Part shown: one piece after another, positions 8,272 to 17,704 of the stretch
Layout of the letters: every line of letters starts with the position of its first letter
How positions within the stretch are numbered: position 1 is the first letter of the stretch
Source: Bradyrhizobium jicamae
GTDB taxonomy: Bacteria; Pseudomonadota; Alphaproteobacteria; Rhizobiales; Xanthobacteraceae
Reading direction: 5' to 3'
Assembly (NCBI RefSeq): GCF_018130215.1
Contig: NZ_JAFCKQ010000002.1
Location: 186,001-250,000, forward strand
DNA: 64,000 nucleotides
Notes under the pieces: model-generated
Told to the model about the DNA's origin: nothing
The model's database searches: none
Seen by the model: the letters and a program-made list of their open reading frames with translations, nothing else
Made by a program: the position numbers and the translations under genes

Positions 8272-8682
8272 ATGACGGATGCGGCACGGACCATCGGCGA
8301 GATCGCGAGCTATCACGCCCATGTCTATTACGACCCCGCCACCAGCCGGGGCGAGGCGGAGCGGCTGCGCAACTGGATCGGTGAACGCTTCCTGGTCACG
8401 CTCGGGCGCTGGCATGACGTCAAGGTCGGTCCGCATGACCAGGCCATGTATCAGGTGGCGTTTGCGACCGAACTGTTTCCGACCCTGGTACCCTGGCTGA
8501 TGCTCAACCATGGCAGCCTGAGTATCCTGGTCCATCCCAACACGACCAATCCGCGCCGCGATCATCACGCCGATCCGCTCTGGATCGGCGTGCCGTTGGC
8601 CGTCCATGCCGACAAGCTGCCCGAGGAGGCCGAGGAGGAGCACGCGCCTGCGCCGAACACGGTGCCGACGCTGCGTCCCTGA
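8272..8682 (+). CDS. DOPA 4,5-dioxygenase family protein
   Basis: A 136-aa protein with AAAGGAGAGG immediately upstream. The conserved family pattern is present: SYHAHVYYD near the N-terminus, [21 protein letters not shown] in the middle and [10 protein letters not shown] with a following DHH. The histidines of HAH, WHD and VHP are the likely ferrous-iron ligands. Family members cleave catechol rings (DOPA-type) outside the hydroxyls, but most bacterial homologues have no proven substrate. The upstream methyltransferase could act on the same catecholic compound; that is inference. Confidence 0.8.
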   Translation: MTDAARTIGEIASYHAHVYYDPATSRGEAERLRNWIGERFLVTLGRWHDVKVGPHDQAMYQVAFATELFPTLVPWLMLNHGSLSILVHPNTTNPRRDHHADPLWIGVPLAVHADKLPEEAEEEHAPAPNTVPTLRP

Positions 8683-8887
8683 ACGCCCACGCTGCATCGC
8701 ATCCGGAGAGCTGAGACGCGTTCTCGTCAAGCGAAACGGTATCCCCTTCATCCGTAACGCTTTGACTCGATAAAATTCACGCCAATTTCACTACAACCAA
8801 GTCGTTTCAAACTCATCGCGTTTTGCAACGTGAGGTTAAGTCACGGTTCCTACGCTGGCCCGGCAGTTTCATTCGGGGCGTATTGGA

Positions 8888-11269
8888 ATGTTCTTTTCGT
8901 TTCGAAGCTGGTCCCTCTGGCGGGTGGTCGGACCTCTGCTCGCGATCGTGCTGCTGCAGGCCAGTCTTGCGGCCGGCAGTCTTCAAGTCATGTCCGCGGT
9001 GCGCGCCTATGTGGCGGGCGAGGGGTTCTGGTCGAAGGGACAGAAGGACGCCATCCACTATCTGCAGATCTATGTCAGCACCGGCGCGCCGGAATATCTG
9101 CACAAGTTCGACGCCGCGATCGAGGTACCCTTGGCCGATCGCACCGCCCGGCTCGCGCTGGAATCCTCGGGCAATCATGACGCCGTGGCCCGTGCCGGTT
9201 TTGCCAGGGCCGGCAATCATGAGGACGACATCGGCGGTCTGATCTGGCTGTTCAAATATTTCCGCAACCTGCACCACGTCGCGGGCGCGGTGACGGCGTG
9301 GCGGAATTCGGATGCGCTGCTCGACCAGCTGATCCAGATCCGCCGCGAAGCCGAGAACGACATTGCGCTGCACGATCCGTCCGCTGCGACCATCAGGCAC
9401 TGGTCGGAACGGATCGGCACGGTCGACGCGGCGCTGAGCAGACTCGCCGTCGATTTCTCCGATCACCTCGGCAAGGCCTCGCGCCAGGTCTCGTCGCTGC
9501 TGCTGCTTGTCAACGCCGTGATCGGCGCATGCCTCGCCGGCATCGTTCTGTTCCACACGCGCCGCATGCTGCAACGCCGCTGGCTCGCCGAGACCGCGCT
9601 TGCGGTGGAGAAGGAGCGCGCCCAGCTCACGCTGGCCTCGATCGGCGACGCCGTGATCGTGACGACGCCGGACGACCGCGTCAGCTACATGAATCCGGCC
9701 GCTCAGCAGCTCATCACGGCAGGGGAGGACGCAACCGACCGGCCGGTGTCGTCGCTGTTCTGCATCGCCGAGCAGCCGGTGCAGGGCTCGTTCCGGTCGA
9801 TCGAGGCCGACAGCGAAACCCGGGCGCCGCAACGGCTCCTGGTGCGGCCCGACCAGACCAGCGTGCCGGTCTCGGTGGTCGAGACCCCGATCACGCATGT
9901 CGGGCAATGGGCCGGCCGCGTCATGATCATCCATGACATGACGGCGGAGCGTCGGCTGGTCGAGGAACTCGCCTGGGCGGCCTCGCATGACGCGCTCACC
10001 GGGCTCGCCAACCGGCGCCAGTTCGAGTTCGAGCTTCATACCCTCATGTCGGGCCCGCCGGACACCGACGCCGATCTGATGTTGATCGATCTCGACCAGT
10101 TCAAGATCATCAACGACACTTGCGGCCATATGGCCGGCGACCGGCTGCTCAAGCAGGTCGCCAAGCTGCTGGCGGGCGAGGTCGGCAGCAGCGGGCTGGT
10201 TGCGCGTCTCGGCGGCGACGAGTTCGGCATTCTGCTGCGCGAGGGCCGCGGCGGCCGGCGCGAAACCGCCTCCGATATCGCGGAGCGGACCCGGGCCGTG
10301 GTCGAGCAGACGAGCTTCGTCCATGAAGGGTCGGCTTTCCGGATCAGCACCAGCATCGGTCTCGTCAGGCTCGACGATTGCGCCGGCGTGCAGGACGCGC
10401 TGCGCCTTGCCGACGTCGCCTGCTTCCTCGCCAAGGACAAGGGACGCAACCGCGTCCAGGAGCATCGTCCGTCGGATACCGATCTGGCCGTGCGGGTCGC
10501 CGAGATGAGCTGGGTCCAGCGCATCCGCAAGGGATTGGAGGAGGAGCGCTTCTGCCTCTACGAGCAGGAAATCCGCCCTGTCAGCGGCCTGCTGAAGGGT
10601 CATGAGCGGCGCGAACTGCTGCTGCGGATGCGTGACGAAAGCGGCAGCCTGGTGCCGCCCGGCAGCTTCCTGCCCGCCGCCGAGCGCTACGGGCTGATGC
10701 CGCTGATCGACCGCTGGGTGGTGCGCCGCGCTTTCGAGATCATTGCGGAGCGCCAGGGCAGCCTGCGCAAGATCGCCGGCTACGCCATCAATCTCTCCGG
10801 AACCACCATCGGCGACGGCGAGTTCGTCGAATTCGTCGCCGGCCTGTTCGCGCAATTCAACGTTTCGCCGACACTCGTCTGCTTCGAGATCACCGAGACC
10901 AGTGCGGTCGCCAATTTCGATGAAGCCCAGAAGTTCATCGCGCGGCTTCGCGAGATGGGCTGCAGCTTCTCGCTCGACGATTTCGGCACCGGGATGTCGT
11001 CGATCGCCTATCTGAAGCACCTGCCGGTCGACTTCATCAAGATCGACGGCGCGTTCGTGAAGGAAATCCTGCACAGCAAGGTTGATCGCGCGATGGTCGA
11101 GATGATCACCAAGACCGCGAAGATCATGCAGAAGCAGGTGGTTGCCGAGTTCGTGGAGAGCGTCGCGATCCTGGACGAGCTGCGCCAGATCGGGGTCGAT
11201 TACGTCCAGGGCTATGCGATCGGCAAGCCGGTCCCGGTCTTCACCCTGCGGGAAGAGAAGATCGCCTGA
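8888..11269 (+). CDS. membrane PAS-GGDEF-EAL cyclic-di-GMP enzyme
   Basis: A 793-aa protein. A first membrane span lies at about residues 11-32 and a second at about 203-222, enclosing a periplasmic sensor region of about 170 residues. A PAS domain follows (about 240-355), then a GGDEF domain (about 360-520) with an intact RLGGDEF motif at about 440-446, and an EAL-type domain (about 535-790). In the EAL domain the usual EAL triplet reads E-L-L (RRELLLRM), while LDDFGTG, KIDGAFV and AEFVE are conserved. It is therefore expected to make c-di-GMP and may also degrade it. It stands alone, with 205 bp of non-coding sequence upstream. Confidence 0.9.
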   Translation: MFFSFRSWSLWRVVGPLLAIVLLQASLAAGSLQVMSAVRAYVAGEGFWSKGQKDAIHYLQIYVSTGAPEYLHKFDAAIEVPLADRTARLALESSGNHDAVARAGFARAGNHEDDIGGLIWLFKYFRNLHHVAGAVTAWRNSDALLDQLIQIRREAENDIALHDPSAATIRHWSERIGTVDAALSRLAVDFSDHLGKASRQVSSLLLLVNAVIGACLAGIVLFHTRRMLQRRWLAETALAVEKERAQLTLASIGDAVIVTTPDDRVSYMNPAAQQLITAGEDATDRPVSSLFCIAEQPVQGSFRSIEADSETRAPQRLLVRPDQTSVPVSVVETPITHVGQWAGRVMIIHDMTAERRLVEELAWAASHDALTGLANRRQFEFELHTLMSGPPDTDADLMLIDLDQFKIINDTCGHMAGDRLLKQVAKLLAGEVGSSGLVARLGGDEFGILLREGRGGRRETASDIAERTRAVVEQTSFVHEGSAFRISTSIGLVRLDDCAGVQDALRLADVACFLAKDKGRNRVQEHRPSDTDLAVRVAEMSWVQRIRKGLEEERFCLYEQEIRPVSGLLKGHERRELLLRMRDESGSLVPPGSFLPAAERYGLMPLIDRWVVRRAFEIIAERQGSLRKIAGYAINLSGTTIGDGEFVEFVAGLFAQFNVSPTLVCFEITETSAVANFDEAQKFIARLREMGCSFSLDDFGTGMSSIAYLKHLPVDFIKIDGAFVKEILHSKVDRAMVEMITKTAKIMQKQVVAEFVESVAILDELRQIGVDYVQGYAIGKPVPVFTLREEKIA

Positions 11270-11471
11270 AGGGCACGATTCGTCCCGGATCGAGACGCCG
11301 GCCGGGCGTTTCCCCCGCCTTGCCACTGATTCTCAAGGATTTTTTCTGCCTGGCCGCCCAAAAAACGTGTCGGTCTCGAATATGCCTTACTCTCGTTCCC
11401 TGATATGATGAGTATTCGGTGAATCCCACATGGGCCGGCACAGGCCCTCAAGAACACCGACTTGGGGATGG

Positions 11472-12500
11472 ATGGGTCAACGAACGACGAAAGTTGCCGG
11501 GCGCCGGTATAGCCGCGGCGTGTCCTTGGTGGGCAGCACGGTCTTTGCCGTGGGCGCGCTCGCCTTGTCGTCCGGCCTTGCCGCGTGGCTGGTCGGTTTT
11601 GACCCCATCGCCTGGCTGCACGGTCCGGCTCTCGCCAACACCTCCGCCGCGCTCACCTTCGACGATCGCTTCGGCTCCCGCTCCACGCTGAGCACGGCGT
11701 CGCTCTATTATCCATCGCGCCGCGGTGCCCGTTCGGACCGCGGCGATTTCAATGCCGAGTTCGATCATATCGAGGACGCGCTGGCCGGCCAGTTGCGCGA
11801 GACGCAGACCGATCTGCCGAGCCAGTCGCAGCCTGCGGCCGCGACGGCTGAGCCGACCGTCGCCGCGATCCCGATGCCGCGATCACGGCCGGCCGAGGCC
11901 AATCTGGCTGCGCGCAACGATCAGCCGGCCTCGCCACCGCCCCCGGTGCAGCAGGCCGACAGCCGGACGTTCCTGCAGAAGATCGCCGACCTGATGCCGG
12001 CCAAGCTGCAGCTGGCCTCGCTCGATCCGAATGACGTCGTGCTGTCCGGTCCGAGCCTCGATCTCGGCGCGCTGGGCTATGACAGCACCACCGCGGTCTA
12101 CGACATCACCGCCCGCATCGTGTACATGCCCGACGGCACCAGGTTCGAGGCGCATTCCGGTCTCGGCAATCTGCTCGACGATCCGGCGCATGTGAGCGCC
12201 CGCAATGCCGGCGCGACGCCGCCCGGCATCTACGAGATGAAGCCGCGCGAAAAGCTGTTCCACGGGGTGCCCGCGCTGCGCATGACCCCGATCGAAGGCA
12301 GCGACACCTTCGGCCGCGTCGGCCTGCTGGTCCACCCGTACATGCTCGGGCCGAACGGCGATTCCAACGGCTGCATTTCGGTCAAGAACTACGACCGGTT
12401 CCTGCAGGCCTATCGCAACGGCACGGTCAAGCGCATCGCCGTCGTGACCAGCGTCAAGGACACGAAGTCGGCCGCGAGCCACTCGCCGTCGAACTCGTAG
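11472..12500 (+). CDS. Tlde1-like (DUF2778) L,D-transpeptidase family protein
   Basis: A 342-aa protein; the exact start is uncertain (an in-frame ATG lies at 11430, but GGGGA at 11464-11468 favours 11472). A membrane anchor or uncleaved signal lies at about residues 18-40 (LVGSTVFAVGALALSSGLAAW). A Pro/Ala-rich linker (about 120-170) leads to the C-terminal catalytic domain, where LLVHPYML supplies the histidine and GDSNGCISVKNY the serine and nucleophilic cysteine of the SxGC motif. This is the DUF2778 family, related to the type VI effector Tlde1, which acts on tetrapeptide stems of peptidoglycan. The protein has no effector-type adaptor and no obvious immunity gene, so a housekeeping wall role in the periplasm is more likely. 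Confidence 0.75.
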   Translation: MGQRTTKVAGRRYSRGVSLVGSTVFAVGALALSSGLAAWLVGFDPIAWLHGPALANTSAALTFDDRFGSRSTLSTASLYYPSRRGARSDRGDFNAEFDHIEDALAGQLRETQTDLPSQSQPAAATAEPTVAAIPMPRSRPAEANLAARNDQPASPPPPVQQADSRTFLQKIADLMPAKLQLASLDPNDVVLSGPSLDLGALGYDSTTAVYDITARIVYMPDGTRFEAHSGLGNLLDDPAHVSARNAGATPPGIYEMKPREKLFHGVPALRMTPIEGSDTFGRVGLLVHPYMLGPNGDSNGCISVKNYDRFLQAYRNGTVKRIAVVTSVKDTKSAASHSPSNS

Positions 12501-12584
12501 ATCGCGCGTTCCGCGCCGGCGATCGAATCCGCCTTCCCAACAAGCTGACCGTCTGCGAAACATGGTGACCTCCGCGAGGTCGCC

Positions 12585-15500
12585 GTGAAAGTCGAACGCC
12601 GCCGCTTGCGCAGAACCATCGTCACGGCCCTCCTGTTCGGCGCCGTCGGCCTTGCGTGCACTCGACCGGCCGTTGCCGCCAGCGCAATCGATACGCTGGC
12701 AGCACAGATGAACGAGGCCGGAAACGCGGGCCGCAACGCGGACGGGCTGAACATCGCCCGGCGCCTGGAAGAGCTGGTGCGGCGCCAGCAGGGCACCGAC
12801 AACATGAACTTCGCCGGTGTGCTGCACAACGAGGGCATGTTCCTGCATAACCTCGGCCGCTACAAGGAAGCCGCAGATCGCCTCAACGCCGCGCTCGCGA
12901 TCAAGCTGCACTTTCACGATGCCGCCTCGATCCTGCGGACCTCGAACATCCTGATCAGTTCGTTGATGATGCTCGAGCGGCGATCGGATGCGCTCGCCGC
13001 AGGCAGGCAGGCACTGGCGGTCGGCACCGCCGCCTTCGGCCCTGATGATCCCAGGCTGGCCGGTGCACTGGAGTCGATGGGCACGATCGCGCGGGCACAG
13101 GAGAACTACGGCGACGCCCGGGACTTTTTCGAACGCGCGCTCGCGATCAAGCAGAGGTCGCCGAACATATCGCCGCCCGAGATCGCGACGGCGCTCGACG
13201 ATCTCGGCGATCTCTACGGCCTGCAGGGACGTTTCGACGATGGCGAGAAGCTCTTGAAGCAGGGCCTTGCTACGCTCGACCAGGCCTATGGCGCGCAGGC
13301 CGCAGGCGCGCCGAACTATCTCAACATCCTGAACGACCTCGGTAACCTCTACAACGACGCTGGCCGCCTGCAGGACGCCGAGGCGACCTTGCGCAAGGCC
13401 TATGCGCTCGGACGTGAACGCGCCGGCGAGGACGACCCGAATGTCAGCTCGATGCTGGGCAACCTCGCCAACGTCCTCAACAAGCAGTCGCGCTACGCCG
13501 AGGCGGAGGTGCTGTTCAACCGGACGCTGCTCTCGCGGGAAAAGACCTTCGGGCCTGATCATCCGGCCGTGGTCTACGCGCTGAACAATCTCGCCAACAA
13601 CTATGCCGATCAGGGGCGTGCCGCGGATGCGCTGCCGCTGCAGCAGCGCGTGCTCGCGATCCAGGAGAAGATCGCCGGCCCCGACAGCCCGGATGCCGCC
13701 CGCGTCCTGATGGCGATTGCAAGCACCTATAACGAGACCGGCCGTGCGGCCGAGGCGGCGCCGCTCTATCAGCGTGCCCTGCGGATCTTCTCGGAGAAGC
13801 TCGGCAGCGACAGCACCTTCACCGCGGACGCGCTGGGCGCGATCGGACGGCAGCAGCTCGATGCGGGACAGTTCGACGCGGCCGGCCAGAGCTTTGCCCG
13901 GGCGCTCGCGATTCAGGAGAAGGCGTTCGGCCGGGACCACGCCAGCCTGCTTCCGACGTTGCGTGCCCAGGGCCTGCTGGCGCTCCGGACCGGGGATTAC
14001 GCAGCCGCCCGCAGTGCGCTCGAGCGCGCGCTGGCGATCGCGCTGGCGAAGCTTGGTCCCGATCATCTGACGACGTCGGCGATCCTGATCAACCTGTCCG
14101 ACGTGTCGGCCGGCGAGAACAAATGGGCCGAGGCGCTGGCGACGCTTCGACGGGCCGCGGAGCGTCTTGCGGGCCGCGTCGGCAGCGGCGAGGCGACAGG
14201 CCTCCTCGTCGATCTCGACGGCCATCTGATCCGGGCGGTCTGGAAGGTCTCCGACGGAAAGCCCGATGATCAGCAGATCAACGAGGCCTTCACCTCGGCG
14301 CAACGCCTGCACGAGACCAGCGCAGCCTCCGCGGTCACGTTGATGTCGGCGCGGTTTGCCGCCGGCAATGATGCGGTTGCCGCGGCGGTGCGCCGTCAGC
14401 AGGACCTCAAGGCATCGCTCGACAGCCTGGACAAGCGCATCACGACGGAGCTCGGCGCGCCGGATGGCAAGCGCAATGACGGCCTGATCGCGAGCCTGCG
14501 CACCGAGAGCGGCGGCGTCCGCAAGTCGCTGGAGGAGACGGCGGCGCGGATCGCGCGCGAGTTTCCGGCCTATGCCGAACTCTCAAGCCCGGTTCCGTTG
14601 TCGTTGTCGCAGGTGCAGGCGCTGCTGAAGCCGGACGAGGCGGAGCTGCTGTTCCTTGCGATGAGCGATCGCAGCTTCGTCTTTGCGGTCACCCGGGAGC
14701 ATGTCGGGATGCGCGCGATCGCGTTGCGCGCCGATGGGCTGGCCGATCGCGTCGCAGGCTTGCGGAGAGGCCTGTTCAATGGCGTGGCGGAGGTTGCGCC
14801 GTTCGATCTCGATGCATCCCACGAGCTCTACGCCGCGCTGTTTTCGCCGATATCCGACATCATCGCCGCGAAGCCGAAGCTTTTGATCGTGCCGACGGGC
14901 GCGCTGACCAGCCTGCCGTTCCAGGTGCTTGTGACGCGCACGCCCGATCCCGCGACGGGACAATCCGATCGCTACAGATCGGCGGCGTGGCTGATCCGCG
15001 ACAAGGCGATCGACGTCCTGCCGTCCGTGAGCAGCCTGCGCGCCTTGCGCGTCTATGCCAGGGCCTCGCGCGCCAGCAAGCCGTTCATCGGCTTCGGCGA
15101 TCCCGTGCTGCAGTTGGACGGCGGCAAGACCAGGATGTCGCGCAATGTCGATCCCTATTCGACCTACTACAAGGGAACCACGGTCGACATCGATATGCTC
15201 CGCAAGGGCCTCGCACCCTTGCCGGAGACTGCCGGCGAGCTGCTGGCGGTTGCGCATCAGCTCGGCGCCTCCGATGCCGACGTACGACTCGGCGCGGATG
15301 CGACCGTGACCAATGTGAGGCTCGCGCAGCTCGATCAGTACCGGGTGATCGACTTCGCGACCCACGGCCTCGTCGCCGGCGAAGTGAAGGGCTTGAGCGA
15401 GCCGGCGTTGGTGCTGACCTTGCCGGCGCGTCCGACCGCCGACGATGACGGGCTGCTGACATCGAGCCGGGTTGCGCGATTGACGCTGGACGCCGACTGG

Positions 15501-15806
15501 GCGGTGCTGTCGGCCTGCAACACCGCGGCGGGCGACAGGCCCGGCGCAGAAGGTCTGTCCGGGTTGGCCCGCGCGTTCTTCTACGCCGGCGCGCGGGCGT
15601 TGCTGGTGTCGCACTGGCCGGTTGATTCCGGTGCGGCGGTGAAGCTCACGACGGGCGCATTCTCCGAACTCGCCCATCATCCGGGGATCGGGCGGGCAGA
15701 GGCCCTGCGCCGATCGATGCTGGCCTTGATCAACGATCCATCCGATCCGAGGAATGCCGAGCCCGCACTATGGGCCCCGTTCGTGCTGGTCGGCGAGGGC
15801 GGCTAG
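12585..15806 (+). CDS. exported TPR-CHAT caspase-like protease protein
   Basis: A 1073-aa protein starting at GTG 12585 with GAGG at 12576-12579. A signal peptide (about residues 1-32, ending AVAAS) is followed by a long array of tetratricopeptide repeats (about 40-520; for example SRYAEAEVLFNRTLLSREK and ALNNLANNYADQGRAADALP, each about 42 residues, of the kinesin-light-chain type). A helical linker leads to a C-terminal CHAT domain (about 740-1070) with the catalytic histidine in DFATHGL (about 926) and the cysteine in VLSACNTAAG (about 977). CHAT is a caspase-clan peptidase fold. The TPR part probably recognises a partner. Export to the periplasm is unusual for a presumed caspase-like regulator. 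The target is unknown. Confidence 0.85.
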   Translation: MKVERRRLRRTIVTALLFGAVGLACTRPAVAASAIDTLAAQMNEAGNAGRNADGLNIARRLEELVRRQQGTDNMNFAGVLHNEGMFLHNLGRYKEAADRLNAALAIKLHFHDAASILRTSNILISSLMMLERRSDALAAGRQALAVGTAAFGPDDPRLAGALESMGTIARAQENYGDARDFFERALAIKQRSPNISPPEIATALDDLGDLYGLQGRFDDGEKLLKQGLATLDQAYGAQAAGAPNYLNILNDLGNLYNDAGRLQDAEATLRKAYALGRERAGEDDPNVSSMLGNLANVLNKQSRYAEAEVLFNRTLLSREKTFGPDHPAVVYALNNLANNYADQGRAADALPLQQRVLAIQEKIAGPDSPDAARVLMAIASTYNETGRAAEAAPLYQRALRIFSEKLGSDSTFTADALGAIGRQQLDAGQFDAAGQSFARALAIQEKAFGRDHASLLPTLRAQGLLALRTGDYAAARSALERALAIALAKLGPDHLTTSAILINLSDVSAGENKWAEALATLRRAAERLAGRVGSGEATGLLVDLDGHLIRAVWKVSDGKPDDQQINEAFTSAQRLHETSAASAVTLMSARFAAGNDAVAAAVRRQQDLKASLDSLDKRITTELGAPDGKRNDGLIASLRTESGGVRKSLEETAARIAREFPAYAELSSPVPLSLSQVQALLKPDEAELLFLAMSDRSFVFAVTREHVGMRAIALRADGLADRVAGLRRGLFNGVAEVAPFDLDASHELYAALFSPISDIIAAKPKLLIVPTGALTSLPFQVLVTRTPDPATGQSDRYRSAAWLIRDKAIDVLPSVSSLRALRVYARASRASKPFIGFGDPVLQLDGGKTRMSRNVDPYSTYYKGTTVDIDMLRKGLAPLPETAGELLAVAHQLGASDADVRLGADATVTNVRLAQLDQYRVIDFATHGLVAGEVKGLSEPALVLTLPARPTADDDGLLTSSRVARLTLDADWAVLSACNTAAGDRPGAEGLSGLARAFFYAGARALLVSHWPVDSGAAVKLTTGAFSELAHHPGIGRAEALRRSMLALINDPSDPRNAEPALWAPFVLVGEGG

Positions 15807-15879
15807 CTCGTCTCATTCGTCGTTGGCTCATCCGCACCGTGGGCCCCTGGCACTGATTTGCCCGACGGCGCAAGCCTCG

Positions 15880-16500
15880 ATTGCGAAAATATTTCGGTTT
15901 ATCAGCATACCAAATCAGTGTATAGAATTTCCCGTCTCACCCGCTCGAGGGGCGCTCGCGATCGTCACGAACGTGGTGGTGGGATGCGGTGGACGTTGCG
16001 TGCGTGACTGACGAGAGCGCATGAAGCGGACGGCGAAATCGTGCAGGCCTGACGCCCTAGTGGCAGGTGTCTCCCGCGAGATGCGAAAGCATCTTCGCGA
16101 GACGGTGACAAAACAGCCCAGTCTCGCCGGGGCGAGCACGTATAAGCCGTAACCCATCGCGCAGGGAAAGCCGGTTGTTTCCGGTTACACCTGTGGTCCT
16201 ACCCCGGTGCTACCTTTGTTGCACCGGGCCCATGGGTGCGATCGGCACCCGGCTTTCCCTGCGCCCTCTCCCAGAGAAGAGGGCGAAACGAGATGCAAGC
16301 CTCGGGCAATCATGTCGCGAGAATGCAGAGCTACGTCCTCATCCACTGCTGTCACGCCCGCGAAGCGATCCAGTAAGCCGCGGCCTATCGGCTCAAGCAC
16401 AGCCGCCTCTGGAATGCTGGATCGCCCCTTTTTCGGGTGATGCTGAGTTTATCGCGACCGCGCGCCACAAACTCTGCGTCGTCCTGGCGACCAGGACGAT
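15880..16500 (+). repeat. decayed bradyrhizobial-type dispersed intergenic repeat
   Basis: The sequence begins near an AT-rich stretch with the text ATTTCGGTTTATCAGCATAC and ends near 16500. It includes two adjacent perfect hairpins: CCCGGTGC/GCACCGGG (16203-16210 and 16221-16228) and GGGTGC/GCACCC (16234-16239 and 16245-16250). From memory, near-identical arrangements recur between genes in Bradyrhizobium and relatives; no second full copy exists in this window, so this cannot be proven here. It probably derives from an old mobile or REP-like element. Confidence 0.45.
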
Positions 16501-16523
16501 GGGAATAACTTGTTTCAAGAGAA

Positions 16524-16593
16524 TGTATACCAAAATGGCCTGATTCGGCCATAAATCGAGGAGTATTGCCAAATCCTAAGCAATATTGTATAC
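16524..16593. promoter_or_regulatory. paired TGTATAC sites upstream of vanA (candidate GntR/VanR operators)
   Basis: TGTATAC occurs at 16524-16530 and again at 16587-16593, start to start 63 bp, which is six helical turns. The second copy is the more symmetric (TTGTATACAG). Operators of FCD-type GntR repressors, including VanR, are typically short palindromes of the form TGTATACA. The gntR gene lies between vanA and vanB. I infer that these are its sites; the distance would allow looping. Confidence 0.45.
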
Positions 16594-16627
16594 AGATAGT
16601 ATCCAAGAGGATGTCAGGGAGCGCCCG

Positions 16628-17701
16628 ATGCCAAAATCCTTCCCGATGAATGCCTGGTACGCGGCCGGCTGGGATGCCGAGATCAAGCACGCGCTGTTGC
16701 CGCGCACGATCTGCGGCAAGCATGTCGTGATGTACCGGACGGGCGACGGCGAGGTGGTGGCGCTGGAGGATGCCTGCTGGCATCGCCTGGTGCCGCTGTC
16801 GAAGGGGCGTCTGGATGGCGACACCGTGGTCTGCGGCTATCACGGCCTGAAGTACAATGCGCAGGGTCGCTGCACATTCATGCCCTCGCAGGAGACCATC
16901 AACCCGTCGGCCTGCGTGCGCGCGTATCCCGTGGTCGAGCGCCACCGATTCATCTGGCTGTGGATGGGCGATCCCGCGCTCGCTGATCCCGCGCTGGTGC
17001 CCGACATGCACTGGAATCACGATCCGGCCTGGGCGGGCGACGGCAAGACCATTCATGTGAAGTGCGACTATCGGCTGGTCGTCGACAACCTCATGGACCT
17101 GACGCACGAGACCTTCGTGCACGGCTCCAGCATCGGCAATGATGCGGTCGCCGAAGCGCCGTTCGACGTGACCCACGGCGAGAAGACCGTGACGGTGACG
17201 CGCTGGATGAAGGGCATCGAGGCGCCGCCGTTCTGGGCCAAGCAGTTGCAGAAGCCGGGGCCGGTCGACCGCTGGCAGATCATCCGCTTCGAGGCGCCGT
17301 GCACGGTCAATATCGACGTGGGGGTCGCGCCGGCCGGATCAGGCGCGCCGGAGGGCGATCGTTCGCAGGGCGTCAACGGCTATGTGCTGAACACCATCAC
17401 GCCCGAGACCGAAAAGACCTGCCATTACTTCTGGGCCTTCGTGCGCAATCACCGCATCACCGAGCAGCGCCTGACCACGGAAATCCGCGACGGCGTCTCC
17501 GGCATCTTCCACGAGGACGAGATCATCCTGGAGGCGCAGCAGCGCGCGATGGACGAGAATCCCGATCGCGTGTTCTACAACCTCAACATCGATGCCGGCG
17601 CGATGTGGGCGCGGCGCGTCATCGACCGCATGCTGGCCAGGGAAAATCCCATGCAAAATCCCCCGCAAAACCCGCCGCAGCACCAGCAGGCGGCGGAGTA
17701 G
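16628..17701 (+). CDS. vanA: vanillate O-demethylase oxygenase subunit (Rieske)
   Basis: A 357-aa protein; AGGGAG at 16616-16621 sets the start. The N-terminal Rieske domain binds the 2Fe-2S cluster through CWH (residues 50-52) and CGYH (about 70-73). The mononuclear iron site follows in DNLMDLTHETFVH (Asp and two His). By family it removes the methyl group of vanillate as formaldehyde, giving protocatechuate, with electrons from VanB. Genes for a GntR regulator and a VanB-type reductase follow directly. The C-terminus is a Gln/Pro/Asn-rich tail. Related Rieske O-demethylases act on other methoxyaromatics, so the exact substrate is likely but not certain. Confidence 0.8.
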   Translation: MPKSFPMNAWYAAGWDAEIKHALLPRTICGKHVVMYRTGDGEVVALEDACWHRLVPLSKGRLDGDTVVCGYHGLKYNAQGRCTFMPSQETINPSACVRAYPVVERHRFIWLWMGDPALADPALVPDMHWNHDPAWAGDGKTIHVKCDYRLVVDNLMDLTHETFVHGSSIGNDAVAEAPFDVTHGEKTVTVTRWMKGIEAPPFWAKQLQKPGPVDRWQIIRFEAPCTVNIDVGVAPAGSGAPEGDRSQGVNGYVLNTITPETEKTCHYFWAFVRNHRITEQRLTTEIRDGVSGIFHEDEIILEAQQRAMDENPDRVFYNLNIDAGAMWARRVIDRMLARENPMQNPPQNPPQHQQAAE

Positions 17702-17704
17702 GCC

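Larger units (their letters stand above)
15807..16627. other. 821-bp intergenic region: decayed dispersed repeat plus vanA control region
   Basis: No intact gene is supported. The left and centre (about 15880-16500) match in wording a long degenerate sequence that I associate with many bradyrhizobial intergenic regions; broken frames such as GALAIVTNVVVGCGGRC can still be read in it. The right 110 bp is more AT-rich and holds the putative vanA promoter and two TGTATAC sites. Confidence 0.55.

Noticed and set aside
8813..11326. Very long open frame of over 800 codons on the minus strand
   Set aside because: It lies antisense to the PAS-GGDEF-EAL gene; its composition (Arg/Asp/His-rich, no domain) is what high-GC third positions produce on the opposite strand.
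11472..12500. Tlde1-like protein as a type VI secretion effector
   Set aside because: It has its own membrane anchor and long linker, there is no adaptor or immunity-like gene next to it and no type VI genes in the window; a wall housekeeping role is more likely.
11883..14312. Long minus-strand open frame opposite the L,D-transpeptidase and TPR-CHAT genes
   Set aside because: It spans two genuine genes and the gap between them, and has no protein-like pattern.
16175..16543. Possible small protein of about 120 aa in the vanA upstream region
   Set aside because: No ribosome site, and the sequence belongs to the degenerate repeat, in which frames are broken at random.
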